Below, piece by piece: positions 25,335 through 34,055 of a DNA stretch of 64,000 nt (its first letter is position 1; every line of letters starts with the position of its first letter). The stretch lies in assembly GCF_900112345.1 (NCBI RefSeq), contig NZ_FOLB01000009.1:145912-209911 (forward strand), given 5' to 3'. The notes beneath the pieces were generated by a model. It did no database searches. It was not told the DNA's origin and saw nothing but the letters and a program-made list of their open reading frames with translations. A program made the position numbers and the translations under genes. The stretch comes from Nocardioides terrae (GTDB lineage: Bacteria > Actinomycetota > Actinomycetes > Propionibacteriales > Nocardioidaceae).

Positions 25335-26699
25335 ATGCATGAGTTCGTGCCCCAGGACCAGGAGGTCCTCGCTGACGTCGCGCGGTGGATCGGCGAACGA
25401 CTGTCCGGCCCGCCGGAGGTCGCCCCGCACCGGTCCCACGGTCCTCACGATGGTCGGGCGGCCCTCCCCGAGCTGACCGCTGAGGGAGTCGGGACGGCGG
25501 CCGCCTGGGAGACCGTGCGGGACGAGGTCCTGCCGACGACCTTCCCGACCGACCACCCCCGCTACCTCGCGTTCGTGGGAGGCGCGCCGACGCCCGCCGC
25601 CGTGCTCGCCGACGCCGCGTTGTCGGCGGCGTCGGTCTACGGCGGCAGCGAGCTGGAGGCCGGCGCCGTCGTGGCCGCCGAGCGGGCCGCGATCGGCTGG
25701 CTCTGCAGCGCGATGGGCTACCCCTCTGATGCGCACGGAACCTTCGTCAGTGGCGGCTCCCTGGCCAACCTCAGCGCTCTCGTCGCCGCTCGGCACGGCC
25801 GGACCTCGGCGTCGGGCAGACCGCCCGGGGTCGTCGTGGCGGGTGCGTCGGCGCACTCCTCGGTGCGGTCGGCGGCCGAGACCATGGGCTGTGAGGTCGC
25901 GGTGGCCGGCACGCCCGACGCGGTGCTGCGTGCCGCCGACGTGGAGGCCGTCCTCGCCGGCCTGGACCCGTCGGACGTGGTCGCCGTCGTGGCGAGTGCG
26001 GGGGCGACGAACACCGGCCTCGTCGACGCTCTGGACGAGATCGCCGACTGCTGCTCGAGCCGACGGATCTGGCTGCACGTCGACGCCGCGTACGGCGGAG
26101 CCGCGATGCTCGCGCCGGCCCGACGGGAGGCCTTCGCCGGGATCGAGAGGGCCGACTCGGTCACGATCGACCCGCACAAGTGGCTCTTCACCCCGTTCGA
26201 CTGCGCCGCCGTCGTCTACCGCGAGCCGGCGGTGGCCCGCGCCGCGCACCGCCAGAGCGCCCACTACCTCGACGCCGTCGAGGGCGACGACGCCGACAAC
26301 CCGGCCGACTACGCGGTGCACCTCACCCGGCGGGCGCGCGGCCTGCCCCTGTGGGCATCGCTGCTGGCCAACGGGACCGACGCCTACGTCGACGCGGTCG
26401 AGCGGTGTCTCGCGACGGCCGGGTACGCCGCCAAGCAGGTCGATACGAGCCCGGTGCTGGAGCTCGCCGCCGAGCCGCGGCTCTCGGTGGTGCTCCTGCG
26501 TCGCAGCGGATGGGGCGCGGCGGACTACGCGCACTGGTCGAGCAGGGCGCGGTTCAGCGGCCTGGGCCTCGTCACCCCGACGACGTACGCGGGTGAGACG
26601 GTGCTGAGGCTCTGCTTCGTCAACCCGCGGACCACGCAGGCCGACGTGGACATGCTGCTCGAGAGCCTCGAGACGCTACTCGATGAGCGCACGGGGTAA
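25335..26699 (+). CDS. PLP-dependent group II amino-acid decarboxylase family protein
   Basis: A 454-residue fold-type I PLP enzyme of the aromatic-amino-acid/glutamate/diaminobutyrate decarboxylase family. The cofactor lysine is Lys282 in TIDPHKWLF, preceded by WLHVDAAYGGAA, whose Asp contacts the pyridine ring. TFVSGGSLANLSAL binds phosphate. The usual substrate-loop and N-terminal dimer segments are present. The substrate cannot be assigned; options include aspartate, tyrosine or DOPA. ATG 25335 starts MHEFVPQDQEVLADV; the open frame extends to 25155 but overlaps the divergent kinase promoter. Confidence 0.8.
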   Translation: MHEFVPQDQEVLADVARWIGERLSGPPEVAPHRSHGPHDGRAALPELTAEGVGTAAAWETVRDEVLPTTFPTDHPRYLAFVGGAPTPAAVLADAALSAASVYGGSELEAGAVVAAERAAIGWLCSAMGYPSDAHGTFVSGGSLANLSALVAARHGRTSASGRPPGVVVAGASAHSSVRSAAETMGCEVAVAGTPDAVLRAADVEAVLAGLDPSDVVAVVASAGATNTGLVDALDEIADCCSSRRIWLHVDAAYGGAAMLAPARREAFAGIERADSVTIDPHKWLFTPFDCAAVVYREPAVARAAHRQSAHYLDAVEGDDADNPADYAVHLTRRARGLPLWASLLANGTDAYVDAVERCLATAGYAAKQVDTSPVLELAAEPRLSVVLLRRSGWGAADYAHWSSRARFSGLGLVTPTTYAGETVLRLCFVNPRTTQADVDMLLESLETLLDERTG

Positions 26700-26708
26700 G
26701 GGGAGCAG

Positions 26709-29069
26709 ATGAGACGCAGTGCCAGAAGTCCTGGCGCGATTCCCGGGGCGTCCCGACGACCGACGATCGGTGCTGACCGCACCGGCTCAGCGGGCGCGCA
26801 GCCCGTGAGCCGGACGGCCGTCGCCCACACCGCGGCCGCCCGACTGTCGCTGGTCGTCCTCATCGGCGGGTGGACGGCCAACCAGATCGCCACGACCGCC
26901 TCCTACCGGACCGGTCAGGCGATCCTGCTGACGACGCTGACCGCCTTCTTTCTGCTGCTCATGCTGCGGCTGGCCCTGGCCGCCGCGCTCTACCGAGGCC
27001 GCCGCCTGCCACTGCTGGTGCTCCTGATCACCGTCGCCACCTGGTCGCTGGGCTCGATGACGGTCAACGCGGCGAGCCTGGAGGAGCAGACCCACTTCCC
27101 GGCGCCCGGCGAGTGGCTGTTCCTGGTCTCCTACCTCGGTCTGGCTGGCTACCTCATGATCGACGTGGAGAGGCGCCAGGGCTCCCAGGCGCGGGGCTGG
27201 CTCGACGTCGCGGTCATCTGCGGGGTGTCCTCGTGCCTGGCGTCGCTGCTCCTGGTCACCCCGATCCGGCTCGCGTCCGGCGCCGAAGGGCTCGCCCTGC
27301 TGCTGGCGCTGATGTATCCGCTGGCCGACCTGGCGCTCGCCCTGGTCGTGCTCGGCCAGCACCTGCTGCAGGCCCGCACCGACAGCCGCCGGACGCTGAT
27401 GATGGGCGCGGCCTTCGTCCTGTTGGCCGGTGGGGACTCCGGCTTCGCGCTGCAGGTCTCGGCGCCGACGTACGACTTCGGCAACACGAGCAACGCGCTC
27501 TGGGGAGCCGGATGGGCGCTCCTGGTCGCGGCCGCCTGCCGTCCCGAGCAGCGGGTGATGCGGGCGATCCCCAAGGCCGCCGGGACGCGCCTGCTGGTTC
27601 CCGCCGGGGCCCTCGCGCTGGCGGTGCTCACGATCCGCCCCGACGACGCCCTGGCGTTCTACACGGTGCCGCCGGCGGTCCTGACCCTGGCCGCCGTGGG
27701 GGCGCGGATGGTGCTCGCGCTGCGCGACGCCAACCGGGCCGCCGAGGCGTTCGCCCTGTCCCAGACCGACGACCTCACCAACCTGCCCAACCGGCGCGCC
27801 GTCCGCGCGCGCCTCATGGAGAGCCTGAGCGACCGGCGGCCGCTGGCGCTGATGCTCCTCGACCTCGACGGCTTCAAGGAGATCAACGACACCCTCGGCC
27901 ACCACGCGGGCGACAGCGTGCTGAAGTTCGTGGGGTTCCGCATGCAGCAGGCGCTCGGCAGCGAGGCGATGGTGGCGCGGCTCGGCGGCGACGAGTTCGC
28001 GATCCTGCTGGAGACGGTCGACCAGATCGAGCTGGTGGAGACCGCCCACCGCGTGCTGCACGCGCTGGCCGAGCCGCTCGTGGTCGACGGCATCGAGATC
28101 GGCCCTGGGGGCTCGATCGGCATCACCGTGGTCGAGGACGCCGACACCGACAGCGGCGAGGTCCTGCGCCGCGCGGACGTGGCGATGTACCAGGCGAAGA
28201 GCTCGCGGTCCGGTGCCGCCGTGTACGACGCCCACCTCGACGAGTTCTCCCGCTCGCGGCTGGAGCTGGCCGAGGAGCTGCGCAAGGGGATCGCCGAGGG
28301 GCAGATCGAGGTCTGGTACCAGCCGCAGCTGGACGCCCGCACCATGAGGGTCAGCGCCCTGGAGGCGCTGGTGCGGTGGCGCCACCCGCTGCAGGGGGTG
28401 CTCAGCCCGGTCGCGTTCCTGCCCGCCGCGCGCCGGGCCGGACTGATGGGCCTGCTGTCGGACGACATCGCCTGGCACGCCGTGCGCGACCTGCAACGGC
28501 TGCTGGCCGCCGGACTCGACCTGCGGGTGGCGATCAACTGCGCCCCGCCCGAGCTGCTCAGCCAGTCCTTCCTCCCCCGGCTCTATGCGGCCCTGCAGGA
28601 GTGGGACGTCCCGCCTGACCGACTGGTCCTCGAGGTCACCGAGGACTCCTTCCTGGCCGATCCGGAGCGGGCGCGCGACGTGCTGCTCGAGCTCCGCGAC
28701 CGCGGCATCCAGGTCTCCATCGACGACTACGGCACGGGGTTCTCGTCGCTGGCCTACCTCCGCAACCTGCCCGTGCAGGAGCTGAAGATCGACCGCTCGC
28801 TGGTCCGCGACGTCCCCACGGACGACCGCAGCCGGCTGATCGTGTCCTCGACCATCCAGCTCGCCCACGCGCTGGACATGCGCACCGTGGCCGAGGGCGT
28901 CGAGGACGCCACCAACCTCGCCCAGCTAGCCGCGATGGGCGTCGACATCATCCAGGGCTACCAGGTCGCCCGGCCGATGCCGGCGGCCGCCGTCGAGCGT
29001 TGGATGCAGGAGTGGACCGACACAGAGACCGCTGCCGAGGACGCCGCGGAGAACAGGAGATCCGGATGA
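26709..29069 (+). CDS. Membrane GGDEF-EAL protein, bifunctional c-di-GMP enzyme
   Basis: A 786-residue protein. About 8-9 membrane helices span residues 45-335 as a sensor module. The GGDEF domain has LGGDEFAI with the motif at 426-430; the EAL domain has LEALVRWRHP with EAL at 552-554. The EAL domain keeps later catalytic segments INCAPPELL, LEVTEDSFL, SIDDYGTGFSSLAYL and ELKIDRSLV, so both cyclase and phosphodiesterase could be active. No RxxD inhibitory site is visible before GGDEF. Its TGA overlaps the next ATG (ATGA), coupling it to a LuxI-like acyltransferase. Confidence 0.85.
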   Translation: MRRSARSPGAIPGASRRPTIGADRTGSAGAQPVSRTAVAHTAAARLSLVVLIGGWTANQIATTASYRTGQAILLTTLTAFFLLLMLRLALAAALYRGRRLPLLVLLITVATWSLGSMTVNAASLEEQTHFPAPGEWLFLVSYLGLAGYLMIDVERRQGSQARGWLDVAVICGVSSCLASLLLVTPIRLASGAEGLALLLALMYPLADLALALVVLGQHLLQARTDSRRTLMMGAAFVLLAGGDSGFALQVSAPTYDFGNTSNALWGAGWALLVAAACRPEQRVMRAIPKAAGTRLLVPAGALALAVLTIRPDDALAFYTVPPAVLTLAAVGARMVLALRDANRAAEAFALSQTDDLTNLPNRRAVRARLMESLSDRRPLALMLLDLDGFKEINDTLGHHAGDSVLKFVGFRMQQALGSEAMVARLGGDEFAILLETVDQIELVETAHRVLHALAEPLVVDGIEIGPGGSIGITVVEDADTDSGEVLRRADVAMYQAKSSRSGAAVYDAHLDEFSRSRLELAEELRKGIAEGQIEVWYQPQLDARTMRVSALEALVRWRHPLQGVLSPVAFLPAARRAGLMGLLSDDIAWHAVRDLQRLLAAGLDLRVAINCAPPELLSQSFLPRLYAALQEWDVPPDRLVLEVTEDSFLADPERARDVLLELRDRGIQVSIDDYGTGFSSLAYLRNLPVQELKIDRSLVRDVPTDDRSRLIVSSTIQLAHALDMRTVAEGVEDATNLAQLAAMGVDIIQGYQVARPMPAAAVERWMQEWTDTETAAEDAAENRRSG

Positions 29070-29776
29070 ACGGCACGCCGCTGCGACTGGTCCTCGACCC
29101 GGAGGGGGACGACCTCGAGGCCGCGCTCGCCTGCGAGGCCGAGGTCTTCCTGCACACCTTCGGCAACACCGCGGAGGACTTCGAGCGCGAGTACGGCCCC
29201 TACGCCGACGCCACCGGCTTCATGACCGTGCTGGACGAGAGCGGCGAGGCGGTCGCCACCAGCCGGTTCATCGTGCCGGGTCCGGCCGGGCTGAAGACCC
29301 TCAACGATGTCGCCCGCGCCCCGTGGTTCACCGACGGTGCCCGGTCGGCGCGCGCCGCCGGGATCGACCCGGAGCGCACGTGGGACGTGGCGACGATCGC
29401 CGTACGACGGGCGCCGGAGGTCACCACGCTGGCCTCGGCCGCCCTCTACCACGGCATCGTGACCGCCGCCCGGGCCAACGGCATGGAGTCGGTCGTCATG
29501 ATCATGGACGCTCGGGCCCGACGCCTGCTCTCCGCCTCGGGTCTCCACCCGAACGTGCTTCCCGGGACCGGAGAGGGCGAGTACCTCGGGTCCGACCGCA
29601 GCATCCCGCTGTGGGCGAACCTGAACCGCCTCTTCGACCAGCAGCGGCGCACGGAGCCCGACGCCTATCGCCTCATCTACCAGGGGGTCGGGCTCGACGG
29701 CATCACGCTCCCCGTCGACTGGGTCCGCCGTCCGGGAGCGGTCGCCGCCGCGTCGACCCGGCGAGCGTCCCGCTGA
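29066..29776 (+). CDS. GNAT-fold protein resembling LuxI-type autoinducer synthases
   Basis: A 236-residue protein. The layout resembles acyl-homoserine-lactone synthases and PEP-CTERM-type N-acyl synthases. GFMTVLDESGEAVATSRFIV corresponds to the beta hairpin with the conserved Arg, and TWDVATIAVR corresponds to the strand before the acyl-CoA-binding helix SAALYHGIVTAARANGM. The product is unknown; an N-acyl amino acid or other acylated signal is possible, or a different acyl transfer. It is coupled to the GGDEF-EAL gene by a four-base overlap, suggesting the two act in one signalling path (inference). It converges on the receiver gene 31 bp downstream. Confidence 0.55.
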   Translation: MNGTPLRLVLDPEGDDLEAALACEAEVFLHTFGNTAEDFEREYGPYADATGFMTVLDESGEAVATSRFIVPGPAGLKTLNDVARAPWFTDGARSARAAGIDPERTWDVATIAVRRAPEVTTLASAALYHGIVTAARANGMESVVMIMDARARRLLSASGLHPNVLPGTGEGEYLGSDRSIPLWANLNRLFDQQRRTEPDAYRLIYQGVGLDGITLPVDWVRRPGAVAAASTRRASR

Positions 29777-29807
29777 TCCGACGGGCCGCTGACGGGCGCC
29801 TGACGGG

Positions 29808-30254
29808 CTACTGGTCGCGTCCAGGCAGGCGTACGACGGTCACGAAGAACTCGTCGATCTGGCGCACTGCGGCGATGAACTGGTCCAGGTCGACCGGCTT
29901 GGTGACGTAGGCGTTCGCGTGCAGCTTGTAGCTGCGCAGGATGTCCTCCTCGGCCGAGGAGGTGGTGAGGACGACGACGGGGATGTGGGCCAGGTCCTCG
30001 TCGGACTTGATCTGCTGGAGCACCTCGCGCCCGTCGTACTTGGGCAGGTTGAGGTCCAGCAGGATCAGGTCCGGGCGCGGCGCCGAAGCGTGTGAACCGC
30101 GTCGGTAGAGGAAGTCCAGCGCCTCCTCGCCGTCGCGCACGACGTGGAGGGTGTTGCCGATCTTGTTGTCCTCGAACGCCTCCCGGGTCATCAGCTCGTC
30201 GCCGGGGTCGTCCTCGACGAGCAGGACCTCGATCGGCTGTGCGGCAGGGCTCAT
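29808..30254 (-). CDS. Single-domain response regulator, Rcp1/CheY-like
   Basis: A 148-residue stand-alone receiver domain. The acidic pocket is [13 protein letters not shown], the phosphoacceptor Asp lies in [13 protein letters not shown], and [11 protein letters not shown] and [12 protein letters not shown] supply Thr and Lys. The [14 protein letters not shown] start and the extended loop match Rcp1-type receivers paired with phytochrome-like kinases. With no output domain it must act by protein contact. The ATG overlaps the stop of the histidine kinase upstream (ATGA); receiver-PP2C, kinase and receiver form a coupled three-gene operon. Confidence 0.85.
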   Translation of the reverse strand: MSPAAQPIEVLLVEDDPGDELMTREAFEDNKIGNTLHVVRDGEEALDFLYRRGSHASAPRPDLILLDLNLPKYDGREVLQQIKSDEDLAHIPVVVLTTSSAEEDILRSYKLHANAYVTKPVDLDQFIAAVRQIDEFFVTVVRLPGRDQ

Positions 30255-31873
30255 GCGTTGCTTCCTTCCTCGAGCGGCACGGCGCTGCGGTCGCCGCGAC
30301 CGGCGACGGAGTGCGCCGGGAGAGTGAAGCAGATGCGGGTGCCTGCGGCATAGGTGGTGTCGATCCAGATCCGTCCGCCGTGGTGGTCGACGATCTTCTT
30401 GCACAGCGACAGACCGATGCCGGTCCCGGAGTAGCTGTCGCGGCCGTGCAGCCGCTGGAAGATCACGAAGACCTTCTCCGCGAACTCGGGCGGGATGCCG
30501 ATGCCGTTGTCGGTCACCGTGAGCAGCCAGCCGTCGTCGGGCGCGTCGGGATCGGGGACGCAGTCGACGGTGATGACCGACGGCCGCTCGGGGACGCGGA
30601 ACTTGATCGCGTTGCCCACGAGGTTCTGCCAGAGCATCACCAGCAGCGTCGGATCGCCGTCGACCACCGGCAGCTCGCCCGGCCGCTCGAGCACCGCCCC
30701 GGACTCCTCGACCGCGCTCGCGAGGTTGACCAGGGCCTTGTCGAGGGTCGGGTCCAGGCCGACCGGCTCATCGGTGTCGTTGACCCGTCCGACCCGCGAG
30801 AAGGTGAGCAGGTCGGTGATCAGCACCTGCATCCGCTTCGCGCCGTCCACGGCGAAGTCGATGTACTGCTGGCCGCGCTCGTCGAGGCTGTCGCCGTACC
30901 GCTTCTCCAGGAGCTGGCAGAACGACGCCACCTTGCGCAGCGGCTCCTGCAGGTCGTGGGAGGCCACGTAGGCGAACTGCTCGAGCTCGGCGTTCGACCG
31001 CCGGAGCTCCAGCGCCTGGGCGTCGAGGTCCGCGGCGAGCTCGCGCGACGAGCCCAGCTCGTCCATGATGCGGTGCCGCATGCTGTCCACGTCGCTCGCG
31101 ACGGCGCGGATGTCGCGAGGACCGTTGCGGGAGATGGGGTGGTCGAAGTCGCCTCCCGCGATCTGCCGCGTGGAGCCGCTGAGGATGGCCAGCGGACGGA
31201 TGACGAGCAGCCAGAGGAGCAGCGTCATGCCGATGGTCGTCACGAAGAACAGCCCGACCAGCCCGGTCAGGACGCCGTTCCGCACCGCGCGGGCGTGCCC
31301 GAGGTCGGCGACCCCCGCGTCGCGTGCCTCGGCCAGGCCGGCGTTCTGGGCGTCGAAGAGGCGGCGGATCCGGTCGAACGCTCCCTTCGCCTCCGTCGCG
31401 GCGGCCCGGTCCAGCTCCTGCCGCCGGTCGGCCGTCGCTCCGGCGACGAGCGGGTCCGCGTAGTCGCGCCGCCAAGCGGCCGCGGCGTCCTCGATCCTCC
31501 GCAGGTCGACCAGCAGGTCGGCATCGCCGGAGAGGAGCCCCCGGAGCCTGGCCGCCGACGCCTTCTCGTCGTCGTGGCCCTGGGTGTAGGGCTGGAGGAA
31601 CTGGCGGTCCACGGTCAGGGCGTAGCCGCGCGCACCGGTCTCCTGGTCGATGAGCGCCGCCTGCAGCCGATAGGCCTCGGCCTGGGCGGGCTGGACCCGC
31701 TGGACGAGCCGGTCCGAGGCGACCTGGGTCCGGTGCAGCATCTGCGAGCCGACCGCCGTCCCCAACGCCACCAGGACGCTCATGACGGCGAGGACGAGGA
31801 GGAACCAGCCCTGGACCGTCATCCGCGGGTCGCCGCGACGGCGGTCAGGCGCCTCGGCCGACGGCCCGGTCAC
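30251..31873 (-). CDS. CHASE3-HAMP sensor histidine kinase, phytochrome-kinase-like
   Basis: A 540-residue membrane sensor. A first helix ([20 protein letters not shown]) and a second near residue 220 ([20 protein letters not shown]) flank an extracellular CHASE3-like helical bundle ([15 protein letters not shown]). HAMP, a coiled coil ([20 protein letters not shown]), HisKA with the phosphorylated His in [12 protein letters not shown], and HATPase with NAIKFR, DNGIGIP and [11 protein letters not shown] follow. The [10 protein letters not shown] box and the Rcp-type partner downstream place it in the cyanobacterial-phytochrome-like kinase group. The ligand is unknown. The GTG at 31873 overlaps the previous stop. 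Confidence 0.85.
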   Translation of the reverse strand: MTGPSAEAPDRRRGDPRMTVQGWFLLVLAVMSVLVALGTAVGSQMLHRTQVASDRLVQRVQPAQAEAYRLQAALIDQETGARGYALTVDRQFLQPYTQGHDDEKASAARLRGLLSGDADLLVDLRRIEDAAAAWRRDYADPLVAGATADRRQELDRAAATEAKGAFDRIRRLFDAQNAGLAEARDAGVADLGHARAVRNGVLTGLVGLFFVTTIGMTLLLWLLVIRPLAILSGSTRQIAGGDFDHPISRNGPRDIRAVASDVDSMRHRIMDELGSSRELAADLDAQALELRRSNAELEQFAYVASHDLQEPLRKVASFCQLLEKRYGDSLDERGQQYIDFAVDGAKRMQVLITDLLTFSRVGRVNDTDEPVGLDPTLDKALVNLASAVEESGAVLERPGELPVVDGDPTLLVMLWQNLVGNAIKFRVPERPSVITVDCVPDPDAPDDGWLLTVTDNGIGIPPEFAEKVFVIFQRLHGRDSYSGTGIGLSLCKKIVDHHGGRIWIDTTYAAGTRICFTLPAHSVAGRGDRSAVPLEEGSNA

Positions 31874-33090
31874 GCCGGGCTCCACTGCATGGCGAGTACG
31901 GCGACGTCGTCGTCGAGCCCGCCGTGGGTCGCCGCGGCCTCCTGCGCGCCACCGATGAGCGCGTCGACGAACTCCTGGGCGTCGGCCGTCCCGATCCGTC
32001 GCGCCATCGCGAGCAGGCCGTCCTCGCCCAGCCGGTCGGCTCCAGCGCCGGAGTGGCCCTCGAAGAGGCCGTCGGTGAACAGCACCAGCTCCCAGCCGTC
32101 GGCCGGGAGGACCAGCTCGTGCTCGGGCCACTCGGCGTCCGGCAGGATGCCGAGGGCCGGCCCGCCTTCGACCTCGATCCACTCGGTGCATCCGCCGGAG
32201 CGCAGCATCAGGCCGGGGTGGCCGGCCCGGACCACGCGGGCGTGGCGCCGGTCGGGCGACAGCGAGACACAGCTCAGCGTCGCGAAGATGTGCTCCTCCG
32301 GGCGCTCGGCGGCGAGGATCTCGTCCAGCCTGCGCAGCCTCTCGGACGGGTCGACGCCGCTCAGCACGAGCGTGCGCCAGGCGATCCGCAGGGCGACGCC
32401 GACGGCCGCCTCGTCAGGTCCGTGGCCGGAGACGTCGCCGATGAGCATCTCGACGCTGCCGTCCGCGCACTCGACGACGTCGTAGAAGTCGCCGCCCAGG
32501 AGCGCCTGGGCGCGGCCCGGGTGGTAGCGGCTGGCGACCCGGAGACCGCGACCACCGTTCAGGAGCGGCTTGGGGAGCAGGCCCCGCTCCAGTCGCGCGT
32601 TCTCCCGCGCGAGGAGCTGACTGGCCTGCAGGGCGACCGCGGACTGCTCGGTCTGCTTGCGTTGCATCGCATAGCGGACGGCTCGGCTGAGCCACTCCGC
32701 GTCCACCCGCCCCTTGACGAGGTAGTCCTGCGCGCCGGCGGCGACCGCCGCGAGTCCGCTGTCCTCCTCGGCCAGGCCGGTCAGAACCACCACGGCCACA
32801 CCGTCGGACCACTCCTTGATCGCGGTGAGGGCGTCCATGCCGTGCGAGTCCGGCAGGTGGAGGTCCAACAGGATGCAGTCCGGGATCGCGCCGGCCAGCG
32901 CCTCGCGAGCGGCGGCCATCGACCGCGCCCACTGCAGCTTCATGCCCGGCCGACAGTCCGCGACGAGCTCCTCCACCAGGAGCGCATCGCCGGGGTCGTC
33001 CTCCACCAGCAGGACCACGGGCTCCTGGCCGCCCCAGATGAGCGGTTCGTCACGGGTGTGGTCGGCGGGAAGCGGGTACATCGACGTCAT
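31870..33090 (-). CDS. Receiver-PP2C (SpoIIE-type) phosphatase, RssB/RsbU-like response regulator
   Basis: A 406-residue protein. Receiver domain (about 24-140): [18 protein letters not shown], phosphoacceptor in CILLDLHLPDSHG, VVLTGLAEED and DYLVKGR. A coiled-coil linker with LLARENARLERGLLP follows. The PP2C domain (about 185-405) has LGGDFYDVVECADG, GDVSGHGPDEA and DDDVAVLAM. Phosphorylation of the receiver would control dephosphorylation of a STAS protein, joining a two-component input to partner switching. It is first in the operon with the CHASE3 kinase. A GGAGG lies about 13 bases before the ATG, longer than usual. Confidence 0.85.
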   Translation of the reverse strand: MTSMYPLPADHTRDEPLIWGGQEPVVLLVEDDPGDALLVEELVADCRPGMKLQWARSMAAAREALAGAIPDCILLDLHLPDSHGMDALTAIKEWSDGVAVVVLTGLAEEDSGLAAVAAGAQDYLVKGRVDAEWLSRAVRYAMQRKQTEQSAVALQASQLLARENARLERGLLPKPLLNGGRGLRVASRYHPGRAQALLGGDFYDVVECADGSVEMLIGDVSGHGPDEAAVGVALRIAWRTLVLSGVDPSERLRRLDEILAAERPEEHIFATLSCVSLSPDRRHARVVRAGHPGLMLRSGGCTEWIEVEGGPALGILPDAEWPEHELVLPADGWELVLFTDGLFEGHSGAGADRLGEDGLLAMARRIGTADAQEFVDALIGGAQEAAATHGGLDDDVAVLAMQWSPA

Positions 33091-33267
33091 GGCGTGGACT
33101 CGACCTCCTTCCCTTGCACGGAGACGACCGCGTCCGCGGCCTGCGATCACCGCACAGCAACGGCGCGCACGATACCGACTGGGTCATGGACCGCACCCCG
33201 ACGGTGGGCCCGTCCCGACCGAGCCGCTATTTTCTGCCTGGCGCCGACGGTCGCGCGCCGGAGATCT

Positions 33268-33687
33268 GTGAAGGTTGACGTGGTGGAGCGAGCACTGCCC
33301 GGGCACCCTGACGACGCTCACCGCGTCGACATCTCGCTGGCCTTCGTGCCTCAGGCGGCGGCCCAGGCCCGGTCGATGGTCCGTGCCGAAGGATCCGACG
33401 TCCGCCCCGACCTGGCGGCCGACGCCGAGCTGCTGACCTCCGAGGTCGTCAGCAACGCGGTGATGCACGGAGCGCCGCCCCTGTCCCTCTCCGTCCTGGC
33501 CGCCGACGGACAGCTCATCGTCGAGGTCAGCGACGGCAGCGACGACCTGCCGCGGTTCCCGGCCGGGGACGCCGATCCGGACGCGGTGGGCGGCCGCGGG
33601 CTTCGCATCGTCCAAATGCTCGCGAGCGCCTGGGGCATCCACACGACGACCCGCGGGAAGACGGTGTGGTTCCGGCTGGCCGGCTGA
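33268..33687 (+). CDS. RsbW-like HATPase_c_2 serine kinase
   Basis: A 139-residue GHKL ATPase with N-box ELLTSEVVSNAVMHG, G1 box EVSDGSDDLPR and G2 box GGRGLRIVQMLASAWG. The GTG at 33268 (GGAG four bases upstream) is the likely start; GTG 33280 and 33283 are alternatives. It is divergent from the receiver-PP2C gene across a 177-bp gap and 46 bp upstream of a STAS gene on the same strand, which makes a kinase-antagonist pair. The expected job is to phosphorylate that STAS protein and/or hold a sigma factor. Confidence 0.8.
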   Translation: MKVDVVERALPGHPDDAHRVDISLAFVPQAAAQARSMVRAEGSDVRPDLAADAELLTSEVVSNAVMHGAPPLSLSVLAADGQLIVEVSDGSDDLPRFPAGDADPDAVGGRGLRIVQMLASAWGIHTTTRGKTVWFRLAG

Positions 33688-33733
33688 CTCCACCTCGCAA
33701 CCACCGAACGCCATCACCGACAGGAGACCAGCC

Positions 33734-34054
33734 ATGGAGCTGACCATCACCCGCACCGGCACGACGCTGAAGCTCGTCGGCTCCATCGACCTGGTGAGCC
33801 GCCAGAGCCTGGTCGACGCCGGTAGGGAGGTCCTCGACGGAGGCGACTCCATCACGCTGGATCTCAGCGGCGTCGAGTTCATCGACTCGGTCGGCATCGG
33901 CGCGATCGTCGAGCTCAGCAAGGCGTCCGAGGCGCTCGCCCGGCCGTTCGTCGTGGCGGAGCTGTCGCCGCGAGCCCGCCGCGTCCTGGAGGTCACCGGG
34001 CTCAGCGACGCATGGGTGTCGCCGGACCGGACAGCGGCCGGCGTCGACGGCTGA
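33734..34054 (+). CDS. STAS-domain anti-sigma factor antagonist, RsbV-like (paralogue A)
   Basis: A 106-residue STAS protein. The phosphorylatable serine is in FIDSVGIGAIVEL, with the preceding strand SITLDLSGVE. It shares LVSRQ and LVDAGREVL with the STAS protein encoded at 35303-35632, so the two are close paralogues. AGGAG lies 8 bases before the ATG. Kinase upstream and phosphatase gene immediately downstream on the opposite strand (2-bp gap) give all three partner-switching parts. Confidence 0.85.
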   Translation: MELTITRTGTTLKLVGSIDLVSRQSLVDAGREVLDGGDSITLDLSGVEFIDSVGIGAIVELSKASEALARPFVVAELSPRARRVLEVTGLSDAWVSPDRTAAGVDG

Positions 34055-34055
34055 C

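Noticed and set aside
33091..33267. SigB-type promoter (GTTT ... GGGTA) in the divergent gap of the partner-switching genes
   Set aside because: I looked for it on both strands in this gap and found no convincing pair of boxes.
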